Of a stretch of 64,000 nucleotides of DNA, positions 14,307-25,693 are shown piece by piece (the first letter of the stretch is position 1; each line of letters begins with the position of its first letter). Under the pieces are notes generated by a model, which saw only the letters and a list, made by a program, of their open reading frames with translations, was not told where the DNA came from and did no database searches. This DNA comes from Cheilinus undulatus (Eukaryota; Chordata; Actinopteri; Labriformes; Labridae), in the NCBI RefSeq assembly GCF_018320785.1, contig NC_054886.1:3905207-3969206 (forward strand), read 5' to 3'. The translations under genes and the position numbers were made by a program.

Positions 14307-15016
14307 GTTCTAAATAGTAAATTAGTTCTTATTTCATCTTTAATCAGCATCGCAAAGTTCTGATTATTGATAAAATATGGATTTTGTAATAAGTGTCACA
14401 TGGTACACCATTTGACATTTCACTCTAAAATTAAATCAAACAGGCATTATCATGGACACCTATGGAAGCATGTGGTATTGGTATAAAGATGTCAAAGAGT
14501 ACTTTCCAGGGAAATATTTTTTTTAAAGCAAAGATGCATTGAAATATTTAATGCAGACTAAGTGTGTATTATGAGATGAATGATGAGGTTTGTGGTGTTT
14601 GGCTGGTCTGGGACGAGCAATGAGGCTCTGCAGAGGGACTCAGGATGGGGGTCTGGTCTGTGTGATCTGATCTCAGACTGTGCCCAGGATTAGATATAAG
14701 GGTGAGGTGAACAGCTGAGTAGGGAGGGATGGGAAAGAGGTCACTGAAGTGGAGGGGGACTAGCGCTCTTTTTTGAGTGCACTATTAACCCTTTGGGGTC
14801 CACGATCAACCTGGCGTGATTTCATCATCTTTGTCACATTAAAGCATGAAAACAAAACCACATTTTGCACTGCAATCAGTCAGTGTGGAAAGTGGGATTT
14901 TTTTAACCTTTCTCAGTTTTTGTTTGATGTCAATAGGCCAAGTTAAACAGGAAATATGATCATTTGAATTTGATATAAAATTTAATTTTACACAGTGGTG
15001 GCACTGCACTGTACAG

Positions 15017-15801
15017 CAGTGGTTCTCAACATGGGGTTTGGGACCACCTTGAGGGTTGTAAGACACTGAGAGGGGGTCTCCAGATGCCTTAAAAAACACT
15101 GAGAATATTTTTTAAGTTACACATTTGCAATTTTACACCAATTTTGCCAAATTTAACACATTTTCAAAACGTTTTCCCAAAAATTTTTGCCGATTTTAAC
15201 ACATCTTTAATACTTAAAATCCATTTTTGTCCATTAAGTATTATTTTTCCACCGCCTGTTCTTGCAACCTCTAAACTAATTCTTGCCACTTTCTGCCTTT
15301 TGTTGCCTCTGCAGGCCCACTACTGCCACTATAAATCCATGTCCACTACTTTTTACCTACACCCATGTATGCCCATTTTCAAATGTGGTAACATTTCACT
15401 GTTTTTATGCCCATTTTTGCCACTTTAACCCATGTTTGGCTTAATTGTTGCGAATTGTATCGGATTTTTGACACTTCTCACCCATTTCTGCGACTTTGAA
15501 AATCCAATTTCACCTCCTTTTCCACCAATTCTTGTCATTTTTAACCCATTTCAAGCAATGTTGATTCTGTTTTTAATCAAAGGGATTTACATTTTTAAGA
15601 TGGCTAAAAACTGTGGCACAAATAATAAAAAAAATACATTTGCAGCTTTGATAAGACTAGTTACTTTTCAGGTTAAATATAAAATATAAATATCAAAGCT
15701 TAACTTAACAGTGGATCATGATTTTGCGGATCTCCATGGGTCCCCAGTTTTCCTGGGCCCCAGAAAGCTCTCTGCTATATCCCATTTTCTGGACGGCCCT
15801 G
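15017..15801 (+). mobile_element. Non-autonomous hAT-like element (duplicate of 3735-4492)
   Basis: It starts CAGTGGTTCTCAACATGGGG and ends GGACGGCCCTG. The interior has the CCACTTTAACCC-type degenerate units. It came with the segmental duplication rather than by a new insertion, because flanks also match. Confidence 0.65.
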
Positions 15802-16089
15802 TCTGCAAATTTAACTTGCATTTTTTTTAGGTGAAATGTGTAAAATCGAGGTTATGGACATCTGACAGTCAATTCTAGATTTCAGTGCTCACTTCTCTGG
15901 TGGAAACTGTGGCAACCAGTGGAACTGTAAAAAATGTGTGTCTGTTATTTTGGTATATCTCTGTTACCATAGAAACATGCAAAATGCAAAAATCCAAGGT
16001 AAGATGGCGGCGTCCGTAGAGGGGAACCTCCTTACCTATGAATAAAAGTCTGTGTGTATTAAAAACAAGCATTTTTTTGTATTTAGGTG

Positions 16090-16950
16090 ATAACAGTAAT
16101 TTTGATCTTCTTATCTATGTTATAGACAGATTGCATAGGAAAAAGCACAATGAAATTACATTTGGCAGTCTCCTCTGTAGCAGCAAACACAGTCGTCCAA
16201 GCGATGGTTAGAAATCCGCAGCCCCATGTTGTCCATCCCGCTGGCGAGAGGGCGGGCACCCTTGAGAAAGATGCTCTGTACAGCAGGTCTATGTGGGTGA
16301 TGCTGAACAGACAGTGTCTAGGGTGTGAGGGGTCCATCAGGATCCTGGAGGCCCGCTTGTGAGGATGACTCCGATGAATGTCTTTGGGGGGAGGGAGGGG
16401 AGAGCCAACAGCCCCCTCTAGTCTTATTGGAGTCGGGTGTCTGGTCAGCTCTGTGTATGGCATGGCCAACTAGCTCCACAGCTAGGTACAGAATGTTTTC
16501 ATGCAGCCAGGCCTGTTATTATCAAGATACAGTCGTCCAAGTGGCGGTTAGAAATCCACAGCCTTATGTCGTCCATATTGTTGGCAAAGGAGCAGTCACT
16601 GAAAGAAAGATGTTTGGCACAGCAGGTTTGTGTGGGGTTGCTCTTAGCCTCGCCTGCAGCCCGGGTCGTTTGCCTCCCGTCTGCCTTCTTACACAATGCC
16701 GTCTCTGCCTCCTCCCCACCCAAGTGTAGGTGTCCTGCTGCCTCTGCATCCTCCTTCTTTCAGTCTCTGAGCGCCCTGTTCTTCGGATAATCTCCATCGG
16801 GAAAGATGCAAACTCTGTGGGCACGCTTCCTCTGCAGTAGTCAAAGAAGCAGTCTCTTATGTCAGTTCTGGTATGGGTGTAGGGCTTTGTTTTGCTGCTA
16901 GTGATGGAGCGCCGGGCCGCTGTATCAGTGTGTGCCGCCGCCATGCTACC
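16090..16950 (-). mobile_element. LINE fragment, internally deleted
   Basis: On the - strand, 16944 down to about 16500 reads as a retrotransposon frame start (MAAAHTDTAARR) through an arginine-rich patch (RRRMQRQQDTYTWVGRRQRR) to the beginning of an endonuclease (NNMDDIRLWISNRHLDDCI). It then passes into a C-terminal segment around 16250-16380 (RASRILMDPSHPRHCLFS). The reverse transcriptase between is missing. It is absent from duplication copy 1 at the matching place. Confidence 0.65.
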
Positions 16951-17099
16951 TCAGTAGGTAGCCTTCTCTGTTGTCATAGGTTTCCACATATGTTGCCAAC
17001 TTAATTGTGAAACAACACTACAATTCTAAGACATAACTCAAGAGTGCATCTACCTTTTGCATCTAAAAGGTCTGGCTATTGAATGAGACTTGGCTTATG

Positions 17100-17508
17100 A
17101 GGATTGCTCCTTTAAGAAAGGACTTGCTGGTTGCATGGGCCAGGAAGCTAGGCTGGAATTTCGTTTTGATAGATTTGGACCTCAAAACAATATCGGCTCA
17201 AATGTAACATCTATGAAACATTTTTTAAGCTTTTTTTGTTTGTTTGTTTTTACCCAGATAGCCTCTGTGTTTTTGCCACTATTTTGCAATGCAAGATCAC
17301 ATTACTGGTAGTTGAAGTTCACATAGCAATAAAATAAAATGCTTAAGAAAAATGTCAATAGTGTGAACTTTTGAGCCAACTTCGTTTTGTGGCCCAAGTT
17401 TACTCAAAACTTGCTAAATTCCACAGAGAAACTGTACCCATCTGTTACAATATATAGCCTAGCTTCCTGCTCCACACAATCAGTGAGGTCCTCTTACAGG
17501 AGCGATGC
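17100..17508. mobile_element. Foldback-type non-autonomous element
   Basis: Arms of about 130 bp face each other: 17103-17240 contains CAGGAAGCTAGGCT and 17370-17505 contains its inverse AGCCTAGCTTCCTG, with more matching sequence on both sides. A second, interrupted copy is at 6103-7580. Confidence 0.7.
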
Positions 17509-17563
17509 TCACTGAAATCCCTGTTGGCTAATGCAACTACTACTACTGCTATGTACCTTATAT

Positions 17564-18562
17564 CAGGGGTTCTCAACCTTTTCATTCCGCGACCCCCAAA
17601 ATAAAGATGCCAGTGACCGGGGACCCCCACTGTACCTGAGGGTGGTTGAACACAGCCATGCACATTCAAGAATAGTCATGTGGAGACAAGGAGGGATAAA
17701 TGGGAGAGCTTTCTGGTGCAAAGCCAAAATGGGGGCTAGCAACATCATGGTCCATTATAAAGTTAAACAGTTGTATTTCATATTTAACCTGAATATTAAC
17801 CACTCTTATCAAAGAAGGAAATATCTTTTTATGCATTTGTGTGGTAATGACTCCTCTTAAGAATATAAATTCCTTTTCTTAAAAACAGAATTAAGTAAGT
17901 TAATTATGGCAAAAAAGGTGGATAAGGTAGTGAAATTTGATTTTAAAAGTAGCAGAAATGGGTTAGAAGTGTAAAAGAAAAATAAAAAGTGGCAAAAAAA
18001 TCATCAGAAAATGGAAAAAAATGGTTAAAGTGGCAAAAACTTGCATATAAAGTGGTAAAAGGGGGTAAAAAAGTGGCTGAAATGGCTTTAAAGTGGCAAA
18101 AATAGGTGGAAATTTGGTGAATTAGGTTGAAAAATGGATTTAAACTGGCAAAAAGGGTTAGCTGCAAGAGAAATATGGGTTAAACTGGCAAAATGGGCAT
18201 ATAAAAAAGGGGTAATGTGTTTAAAATGGGCAAAAAAAGTGGTAAAGAGGGGTTAATAGTGGCAATAATGGGTCAACAGATCCAACAACAGGCAGAGAGT
18301 GGCAAGATTCAGTTTGGTAGTTGTAAAAACAGGCAGAAAAAAAGTGGTGGAAAGGGTTTAAAATGGACAAAAATGGGTTTTGGGTGGCAAAAATGTGCTA
18401 AAATTGGCAGGAAAAGGTGATGAAAACAGGTAAAAATTTGTGCACAAGTGGGGTAAAGTGACAACAGTGTAATGTGAAAAATTTTATAAGGCATCTGGAG
18501 ACCCCCCTCTCAGTGTGTCACGACCCTCAATGGGGTCCCGACCCCAACGTTGAGAACCCCTG
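17564..18562. mobile_element. hAT-like non-autonomous element, complete
   Basis: It starts CAGGGGTTCTCAACCTTTTC and ends GTTGAGAACCCCTG, exact inverse ends over 14 bases. It is flanked by CCTTATAT (17556-17563) and CCTTACAT (18563-18570), an 8-bp target duplication with one change. The 999-bp interior consists of degenerate GTGGCAAAAATGGGTTAAA-type units and has no transposase. The empty site is kept in duplication copy 1 near 7619-7632. Confidence 0.88.
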
Positions 18563-19091
18563 CCTTACATGACCCAACTTCAAAAATATTACTATCTAAT
18601 CTACTTGTAGATTTACTGCCCAGCAGTAGCAGCTACTGAGGAGTTGTACAGTAAAATATGAGCTTTCCTTACTGGCAATACCAACATAAACATAAGAACG
18701 AAGAGAGGAAAGAAAAACCGTTTGAGGACTGATGCTGTCCAGCGTTGAGCAGCTCTCCTTGACTGCTTTAAAGAAGCTCTCTCTTTAGAGGTCGTTGGAT
18801 GAGAAGCTGTAATGAAGGCCTGTCAGGTGATGTGACTGGGCCAGCCATCTGTCATCCCAGGAAAACAATCAGTGGGCTGCACCCCATGCTATGTAGCCTG
18901 GAGAAGAGCAATGAAAGGAAAAATTCAGATAATTTCACCCACAAGAAAAAAAGCCCAGAAAGCCAAATAAGCAGCTCTGCTGTGGCCACAGGTGAGCTCT
19001 GCTACCTTCATCACTGAAGTGGAATAAACAGTTATGAGAGAGAATACCACACTGACAAAGCCACAACACTAAAACAGAGAGCATGTCAGTG

Positions 19092-19200
19092 TGTGTTCTA
19101 TATATGCTCCATCTCCTGTTAGCCAATCAAATGCAGTGTGGTCTTTGAAGCAGGGGGAAACTTTCAGTATTCTTCCATTCAGCACGAAGATTTCAGAGCG
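19092..19200 (+). promoter_or_regulatory. Conserved proximal promoter of NITR-C
   Basis: CCAATCA at 19123-19129, 78 bases before the ATG, and TTCTATATATGC just upstream. The block is nearly identical to that of NITR-B. Confidence 0.55.
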
Positions 19201-20611
19201 ATGACTTCTTCAGAGTTTATCTCCATCCTGGCTTGGTTGGTCCTGGGTGTTCTTGGTGAGTTAAGCTGTTATTGCTCTATTATTTCATTCAGTTTATGCA
19301 ATCTTATTCAATGTGTGTAATATCTTAAACATTTTATTCTCATTTTAGCTCAGACCGTTGCTCTGACATCGTCTTCATCTGTTCATCATGAGAGACGAGA
19401 AACTGGAGAGAATCTGACTTTACAATGCATCTTCAAACAAGACAGTGTTCCATGGCTTTACTGGTTCAAGCAAACTCTTGGAGAGAAACCCAGACCCATT
19501 TCTACTATTGGCAGATATGGAACAGATCAAATTTTCCTTGGTGAGTTTAAGGACAATCCACGCTTCACACTGGATTTTCAAAACAATAAAAATGACTTAA
19601 CCATCTCAGATCTGCAAATGTCAGACTCAGCCATTTATCACTGCATAAGTACAGATATCTCTGTGTTAGAAATTCTAGCAACCATCACAGTCAGTGTGAA
19701 GGGTTCAGGTGTGAGCGTCCCAGCTCTGGTCCATCAGTCAGAGTCTGAAACCATCCAGCCAGGAGGCTCTGTGACTCTGAACTGTACAGTCCACACTGGG
19801 ACCTGTGATGGAGAACACAGTGTTTACTGGTTCAGAAACTCAGAGGAAGCTCATCCAGGACTCATTTACACCCATGGAGGCAGGAATGATCAGTGTGAGA
19901 GGAACCCTCACTCACACACTCACACTTGTGTCTACAACTTGGCCATTAGGGGGCCTGAATCTTTCTCATGCTGGGACCTACTACTGTGCTGTGGTCTCAT
20001 GTGGACACATACTGTTTGGAGACGGGACCAAGCTGGACTTTGGAGGTGAGTTTCTTCATTGTCAACATGATCCCACATGAGAACTCTCTAATCAGACTAA
20101 ACACAGATATAAAGCTCTGAGCTCGGCTTCTTCTGTCTGACTGTACCCACAGATGAGGTGACCTTGCATGTCTTGAGTGGAGCTTTGGTATTTGAGACTG
20201 CCCTGATAGTTGTCCTGGCCTTCTTATTGTACAAGATGAACAAAAGAATCTGCTTCTTATCTCAAGGTATGATCACTAACACTGTTAGTATCTTCCTGTT
20301 TTCACTAAGTCTTCATTCTGAATTCAAGAGTGATTTCTGTGTTTCACCATCAGAGATACAAGCAAGATTTTCAGCTCCCTCCACAACAAACATGGAGGTA
20401 AGATTTAGGACTGAATAACTAGTATACCAAACCTTTTTTTCCTGCATTTCTTACGTTTCTCAAGGGCTATTTTTCTGATAGATGTGCGTACTTTTTACAG
20501 GGTGACAGAGGAGCAGACGACGTCTGTTATGCCGCTCTGAACGTTAACGCATCAAGAAGACAGAGAAACACAGCCAGAGATGAATGTGTGTATTCCAGTG
20601 TGAGGCAGTAG
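19201..20611 (+). pseudogene. nitr: NITR-C: two-Ig-domain NITR with a frameshift
   Basis: Exons: 19201-19255, 19349-20045, 20153-20266, 20354-20397, 20501-20611, all with GT/AG ends. Domain 1 is intact (LTLQC, LYWFKQTLGE, SDSAIYHC). Domain 2 is full length, with TCDGEHSVYWF and the J-like LFGDGTKLDF, but the G run at 19949-19953 has one base more than A, B-like or H sequences. This shifts the frame before the YYC cysteine. The spliced message would then stop at the first codons of exon 3, giving a 251-residue product without membrane segment. Without the extra base it would be 339 residues with ITIM VCYAAL and CVYSSV. It may be a recent pseudogene, a secreted form, or a sequencing error in a homopolymer. 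Confidence 0.85.
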
Positions 20612-22810
20612 AAGTCACCATGGTTCATCTTTTACTACGTCACTTTAAACTGATGTTGGACCAGATTTTTTAAATCACGTATAATATTTGGAAATAACTT
20701 TCTTCTCTTACACTGATATGATGATAGATTTTTGGGGTATTTTACTTCTCTTATTTGAGACAACGGACATTGGATAGAGTTGGATATTGCGGGTCTTCAG
20801 GTTGGCATTGAACCCGGGTCACCTGCTTCAGGATCTACACCCTACACGACCAACTCTCCTTGTCATCAAAACAAATGAACAGCACACCTCTGAGAATGTT
20901 TCAGTCACAGGATTTAATATTTGATTCTTTGCATGTTTTTTTTTTGCTTTTCAAACATTTAGATGACGGAACATGACTGACATTTCCATGTACAAATGTT
21001 ATCTCTACTGCTGTCTGACTGGGTTTTTATCCATAATGTATCCTATGTATAAAAATGTCTTCACTGTGTTACAACAGAGGGGCTTTTGTTGAATTTTATG
21101 TTTTAAGATTGAGCATGAAGAACTATTAAATATTTTTTACTGAACATGTTTGTTACTTTTTTTTACCCAAAGACCCCATGGAGAGTTACATCTGACTTCT
21201 CCTCACATTGATTCATGTTTTTCTGATTTACTGTATGCTTTGGACATATTAGCACTTTATTGATTCATCTTTTTTTTTAATTTATTGCATGTTTGTAGTT
21301 TGCTTGACACAAAACAAGCCTTTATCCATATCTTGGTCACGCCAACTCTTGGTACCACTACTATATTTGCAGCAACAATGCTCTTCACTTTTTTGATGGT
21401 GGATTTCTGTACAGATAATCAAACAACTAGCTTGATTAATTGTGAGTTTTGAGGGAAAATGTTTGAGGTAAATGTCAGACTAAAGAAGAAGAATATGCAC
21501 CAGTTTTTTCCAAATGACAATGAGTTATCTCTTGATGTTATTTGAGAGAATTTTTCCCCAAAAGGTGTAAGACTCTGTTTGAATTTAACAATGGGCAATG
21601 CAATGCCCAGCACATGTTGCAGATGCATGACATTAAAGGTCTCATATTTTAGCTCTTCAGGACAAGTTTATTTTGGTCTCAAAAGTCCCAGAAACATGCC
21701 CGTGAATTGTGGATCTTTGCATGTCTAAAAACCCCTCTGTTTCAGCCCTGCTCAGAACGAGCTGTTTCTGTCTCTGTGGCTTTAAATGTTAATAAGCTGT
21801 CTGACTCCGCCCACTCAGGAAATTGATGTGACTTTTTTTTTTTTTTTTTTTTACTTTACTGGAACGATGTATGTTCAAACAATGAACTGTGACAGAAATA
21901 TAAATTCTGAAGGACGTGTCTTACTGATTTAGTCATGACAGAAAAATAAACAGAGAATTTAAAAGTTATATAATGACACAGATCTAGACATAAAATCAGG
22001 AATGCGAGAGTACCTTAAAGAATCCAGAATATATTAACTGAACACAGACAGATTGCAAACATCTGCTCTTATGACTCAGTCTACAATGTTCCAGTGTCAT
22101 TTTAGCTGATACTTTAATCCAAATGGACTTAAATCTGACACAGGTGTTACTGTCATTAAGGATCTTGTCCAAGGGTCCAATCTGGACACTCTCTGTGCTC
22201 TGAAGCCCCAATCTTCTGTTAACACTAGAACTGACATGGATCTCTATATACCTAAAACAGCCAGCAGGTCAAATGTACCTGTCATTAAAGTGCCTTGATT
22301 TTCATTAATAGCACTGATCAAAGACTGTTAATTAACTGCAGACATTGAATAGCTTATTTACCAGAGACAGAGAACTAGTTTACTGTTAGAAGATGATCCC
22401 GAACTTGTGATTGCTAATCCTGAAACTTCCCCATCACCAGATTCTTCTTCATTCAGAAGCACTGAGATCACCTTTGACATTTAACGGTGGTGGATGTCTT
22501 TTTGTCCCAGTTGTATCCATGCTGAAGGCTGATTTATGACTTTTGGTTAGGTATTGCTGCAATAGAGAGAAGGTGGGACAGTGGGAAAATCAAGGCTTCT
22601 CATGGGTTAATTTGACCTGCATGGTGGTCCTAGATATAAATATCCATTAATAAAATTTGTGTTTAAGCACGTATATGTTTTATGATATCAGGTGCTATAA
22701 AACAGACTTTTCAGAAAAGTCAAAGACTTACAGTCTTTAAAACTGTATACTCATTAAGGAAGATACAATTAAAGAACAGCCTTGGTTAAATTTTAACTAT
22801 TGGCAGTTTT
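20612..22810. other. 3' flank of NITR-C, duplicated non-coding block
   Basis: Counterpart of 10034-12600. No gene seen. It contains the dispersed repeat at 21633-21835 and a poly-T run at about 21834-21852. Confidence 0.6.
21633..21835 (+). repeat. Dispersed repeat, forward copy (duplicate of 10838-11010)
   Basis: Same family as 5850-6075 and 10838-11010, with the shared CTGACTCCGCCCACTCAGG. It came with the segmental duplication. Confidence 0.6.
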
Positions 22811-23304
22811 TGTAACGAAATGCCGGACCAAAGGACCCAAAAGCAGACACAGGATTCAAGCACGTTCTAGTCCATTTAATCAGAAAATAGGTTCGGTACA
22901 CAGGAGGTCAAAACAAGCAGGCAGAGGTACAAAAACGGCAGGCTAACTTGGAAACTAGGACAAGAAACTGGGTCAAATAAATCACGAAGGTCAATCAGAA
23001 ATAAGGCTCGAAGGAATTGTACACAAAGGAAACAAGACGATCTCGCACAGCTGACAGGGAGTGAATGAGCTAAATACACGAGGAGGGGAACACTCAGCTG
23101 GGGATCACCAGGTGCAGCCACTCGACAATCAACACAGGTGAGACACATGAGGATGATCAGGACGTGGGGAAACAGGTAGGGATGGGCAGGAAGGAGTGAT
23201 CTGGAAAAGAGACACAAGGTAAGTATCCAAAATAAAACAGGAAATGACAAACTAGAAACATGAGGGAAAAGGTAACTTAACTAGCTCAGTCTGGAGATGT
23301 GACA
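22811..23304 (-). mobile_element. Solo LTR, probably Gypsy-like
   Basis: The 494-bp insert begins TG and ends CA, and is flanked by GTTTT on both sides (22806-22810, 23305-23309), a 5-bp target duplication as made by LTR elements. Read on the - strand it starts TGTCACATC, has a late ATTAAA signal and ends GTTACA. No internal region is present, so it is a remnant left by LTR-LTR recombination. Duplication copy 1 keeps the unfilled site near 12585-12592, so the insertion is younger than the duplication. Confidence 0.8.
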
Positions 23305-23555
23305 GTTTTAGTGTTAAACAGTCAGCGGTGAAAACCACTGAGCTCTCCAGTCACACTCAAAGCAAGTGATCCACTTGTAGCTTGGACATCTTTGTCTCAG
23401 GTGTGTGTAATCAAACAGTGGCAGCTGAGAGGAGGATTCAGAGGGCGGAGCTTTCCTCCAACCAAACCTGGGGGTGGTGCTAAGTCCCTTCATGACATCA
23501 TGAGGGGAAATCTGAGAATGGCTTGTTTTAGCACACATTCTCTGAAAGGTGGAGC

Positions 23556-23556
<1 letters not shown>

Positions 23557-23612
<56 letters not shown>

Positions 23613-23656
23613 GGACGGACGGACGGACGGGCGGGCAGGCAGGCAGGCAGGCAGGC

Positions 23657-23734
<78 letters not shown>

Positions 23735-23756
23735 GCAGGCAGATAGATAGATAGAT
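23557..23756 (+). repeat. GATA/GACA/GGAC/GGCA microsatellite
   Basis: Counterpart of the array at 12838-13064, but with blocks of GGAC and GGCA units that copy 1 lacks. The YLSIYLS-type reading on the - strand is an artefact. Confidence 0.97.
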
Positions 23757-24324
23757 GATAGAATCATTTCATCCACAATTTACACACTGAATAAATAACA
23801 TGCGCAGGTGTTTTCAGGATTCTCTGAATCTTTAGATAATAATAATTTTTCTATAGACGTGGATGCTTTCATGAAATGGTATTAAGTTTAAATGTCATAT
23901 AAAATATGAGTTTATGATATTTGGCAACCATTGCATTCTGCTTTTATTCACATTTTATACAGCGCTCCAATTGGAGAAGGTTTTCCCCTGCATTTTTGCC
24001 TTTTTTACACAAAAGCCAGTCCATAAGCAGGTAAAATAGGGAGAACTTTCTGGGACCAGCCACAAAGAGGACCAAGGCAAAGAAGTTGTCATTTGTTAAG
24101 TTGAGCTATTGTTGGACGGGCTATGGTCACTTAAAAACTAAAGTTCCATATAAACAGTTAAACTCCTAATGGCCCACCAGGAGAATGATCAGTATGTACC
24201 AGCCACAGATGAGCTCTAACACCTTCATCACTAAGAGAGGGAGCTGTAGCCGGAGTGAGCAGGCAGGAGAGAAAAACACCACAGTGACAAAGCCACAGCA
24301 CGGAAACAGCAAGCATGTCAGTTT
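23757..24324. other. Intergenic, no gene seen
   Basis: AT-rich sequence between the microsatellite and NITR-D. The last part (from about 24200) begins to match the upstream region of NITR-B and C, with a CATGTCAGTTTGTG stretch at about 24313. Confidence 0.5.
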
Positions 24325-24436
24325 GTGCCCTACATATGCTCCATCTCTCGTTAGCCAATCAAATGCAGCGTGGTCTGTGAAGAGGGGAGACTGTCAGACT
24401 GTCTTCTTTCACTCACAGCAGGAAGATTTCAACACG
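24325..24436 (+). promoter_or_regulatory. Conserved proximal promoter of NITR-D
   Basis: CCAATCA at 24355-24361, 82 bases before the ATG, and a degenerate CTACATATGC box upstream. The TTCTTTCACTCACAGCA stretch precedes the leader. Confidence 0.55.
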
Positions 24437-25693
24437 ATGACTTCTCCAACGTTTGTCTTCATTCTGACATGTTTGGTCCTGGGGCTAGCTGGTGAGTTGA
24501 GTTTGAATTGATTTTTAAATATAACTGAATAAAAGCTGAATTAAATGTTCTACTTTAGTGTTTTTCTTTGTTTTCCATTTCACTTCAGCCCAGACAGCTG
24601 TTCCGAAACCACCTTCAGCTGTCAGACATGAGAGTCGAGAACCTGGGGAAAGTGTGACGTTAGAATGTCCCTTCAAAAATGATGAATCTTCATGGATTTA
24701 CTGGTTCAAACAAACTCTAGGAGAGGACCTGAGGCTTATCTGTTCCACCTACAGATATGGAAAGAATGCTACTTATAACAGCGAATTTAAAAACAACCCA
24801 CGCTTTGTAACGGACACTCAAAATGGTAAAAATCGCTTAACAATCTCAGATTTGCAAGTGTCAGACTCAGCTACATATCACTGCATCACTTCAGATTACT
24901 CCATGTTAGAAATTCTAGCCACCATCACAGTCAGTGTGAAGGGTTCAGGTGTGAGCGTCCCAGCTCTGGTCCATCAGTCAGAGTCTGAAACCATCCAGCC
25001 AGGAGGCTCTGTGACTCTGAACTGTACAGTCCACACTGGGACCTACTACTGCACTGTGGTCTCACGTGGAGACGTGACCAAGCTGGACTTTGGAGGTGAG
25101 TTTCTTCATTGTCAACATGATCCCACATGAGAACTCTCTAATCAGACTAAACACAGATATAAAGCTCTGAGCTCGGCTTCTTCTGTCTGACTGTACCCAC
25201 AGATGAGGTGAGCTCTGGTGTCTTGGTGTATTCTCTGAGTGGAGCTTTGATATTTCAGACTGTCCTGATAGGTGTCCTGGTCCTGGTCACTTTCCTGGCC
25301 TTCACAGTCCGCATGATTAACAGGAGAAAAAAGAGGAAATCTAACGGTAGTATCATTTATTCTTCATCCTTTAAAGCTTGTTTGACTTTAATGGCTTTTA
25401 ATTTAACTAAAGTTTTTCTTTGTTTTTCAGAGTCTTCATCCGACATAGCAGAGGTGAATCCAAATATCACATTTATGACTCTTGAATTATTATGAAACAG
25501 TGATTGCATATTGGATTCCAACTTGAATATGTTCTTATTTATATGAAGAAAATAAATAAATCTAATTTGTTTTTACCAGGATTACCAAAACCTCCAGCAG
25601 CTCTGTTATGCTGCAGTCAATATGACCAAGAGATCAAGAAGACAGAGAGATCTGACCTGGAGTGAATGTGTGTACCACACCTTAAGGAAGTAA
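24437..25693 (+). CDS. nitr: NITR-D: NITR with a collapsed second Ig domain
   Basis: Exons: 24437-24491, 24589-25095, 25203-25346, 25431-25453, 25580-25693, joining to 280 residues. Domain 1 is a full V domain (VTLECPF, IYWFKQTLGE, SDSATYHC), with an additional cysteine in LICSTY. Exon 2 is 507 nt, as in NITR-B, with the same 174-nt and 15-nt losses. The remnant reads LNCTVHTGTYYCTVVSRGDVTKLDFG, here cut into pieces: LNCTVHTGT, YYCTVVSRG, TKLDFG. The membrane exon is longer than in A-C and basic on its inner side (RMINRRKKRK). The tail has ITIM LCYAAV and ITIM-like CVYHTL. The start ATG and 55-nt leader exon match the family. Coding is intact; an inhibitory receptor is the likely role. Confidence 0.87.

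Larger units (their letters stand above)
14549..23756 (+). repeat. Segmental duplication, copy 2
   Basis: Second copy of the unit at 3272-13064, with NITR-C in place of NITR-B. It has extra insertions: a LINE fragment near 16.1-16.95 kb, a hAT element at 17564-18562 and a solo LTR at 22811-23304. It lacks the intron 2 insert of NITR-B and the Tc1 and hAT insertions within the foldback element of copy 1. Confidence 0.85.

Noticed and set aside
16083-16469. 128-codon - strand frame as a host gene
   Set aside because: The piece RASRILMDPSHPRHCLFS and the neighbouring endonuclease start show it is LINE sequence.
22876-23250. 124-codon - strand frame with a hydrophobic, leader-like start
   Set aside because: It lies wholly inside the solo LTR and is chance coding within it.
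23528-23776. Similar - strand frame over the second microsatellite
   Set aside because: Same artefact, from GATA, GACA, GGAC and GGCA units.
24931-25128. Antisense frames across the Ig exons (also 2073-2279, 2230-2445)
   Set aside because: They are shadows of the sense V-domain codons.
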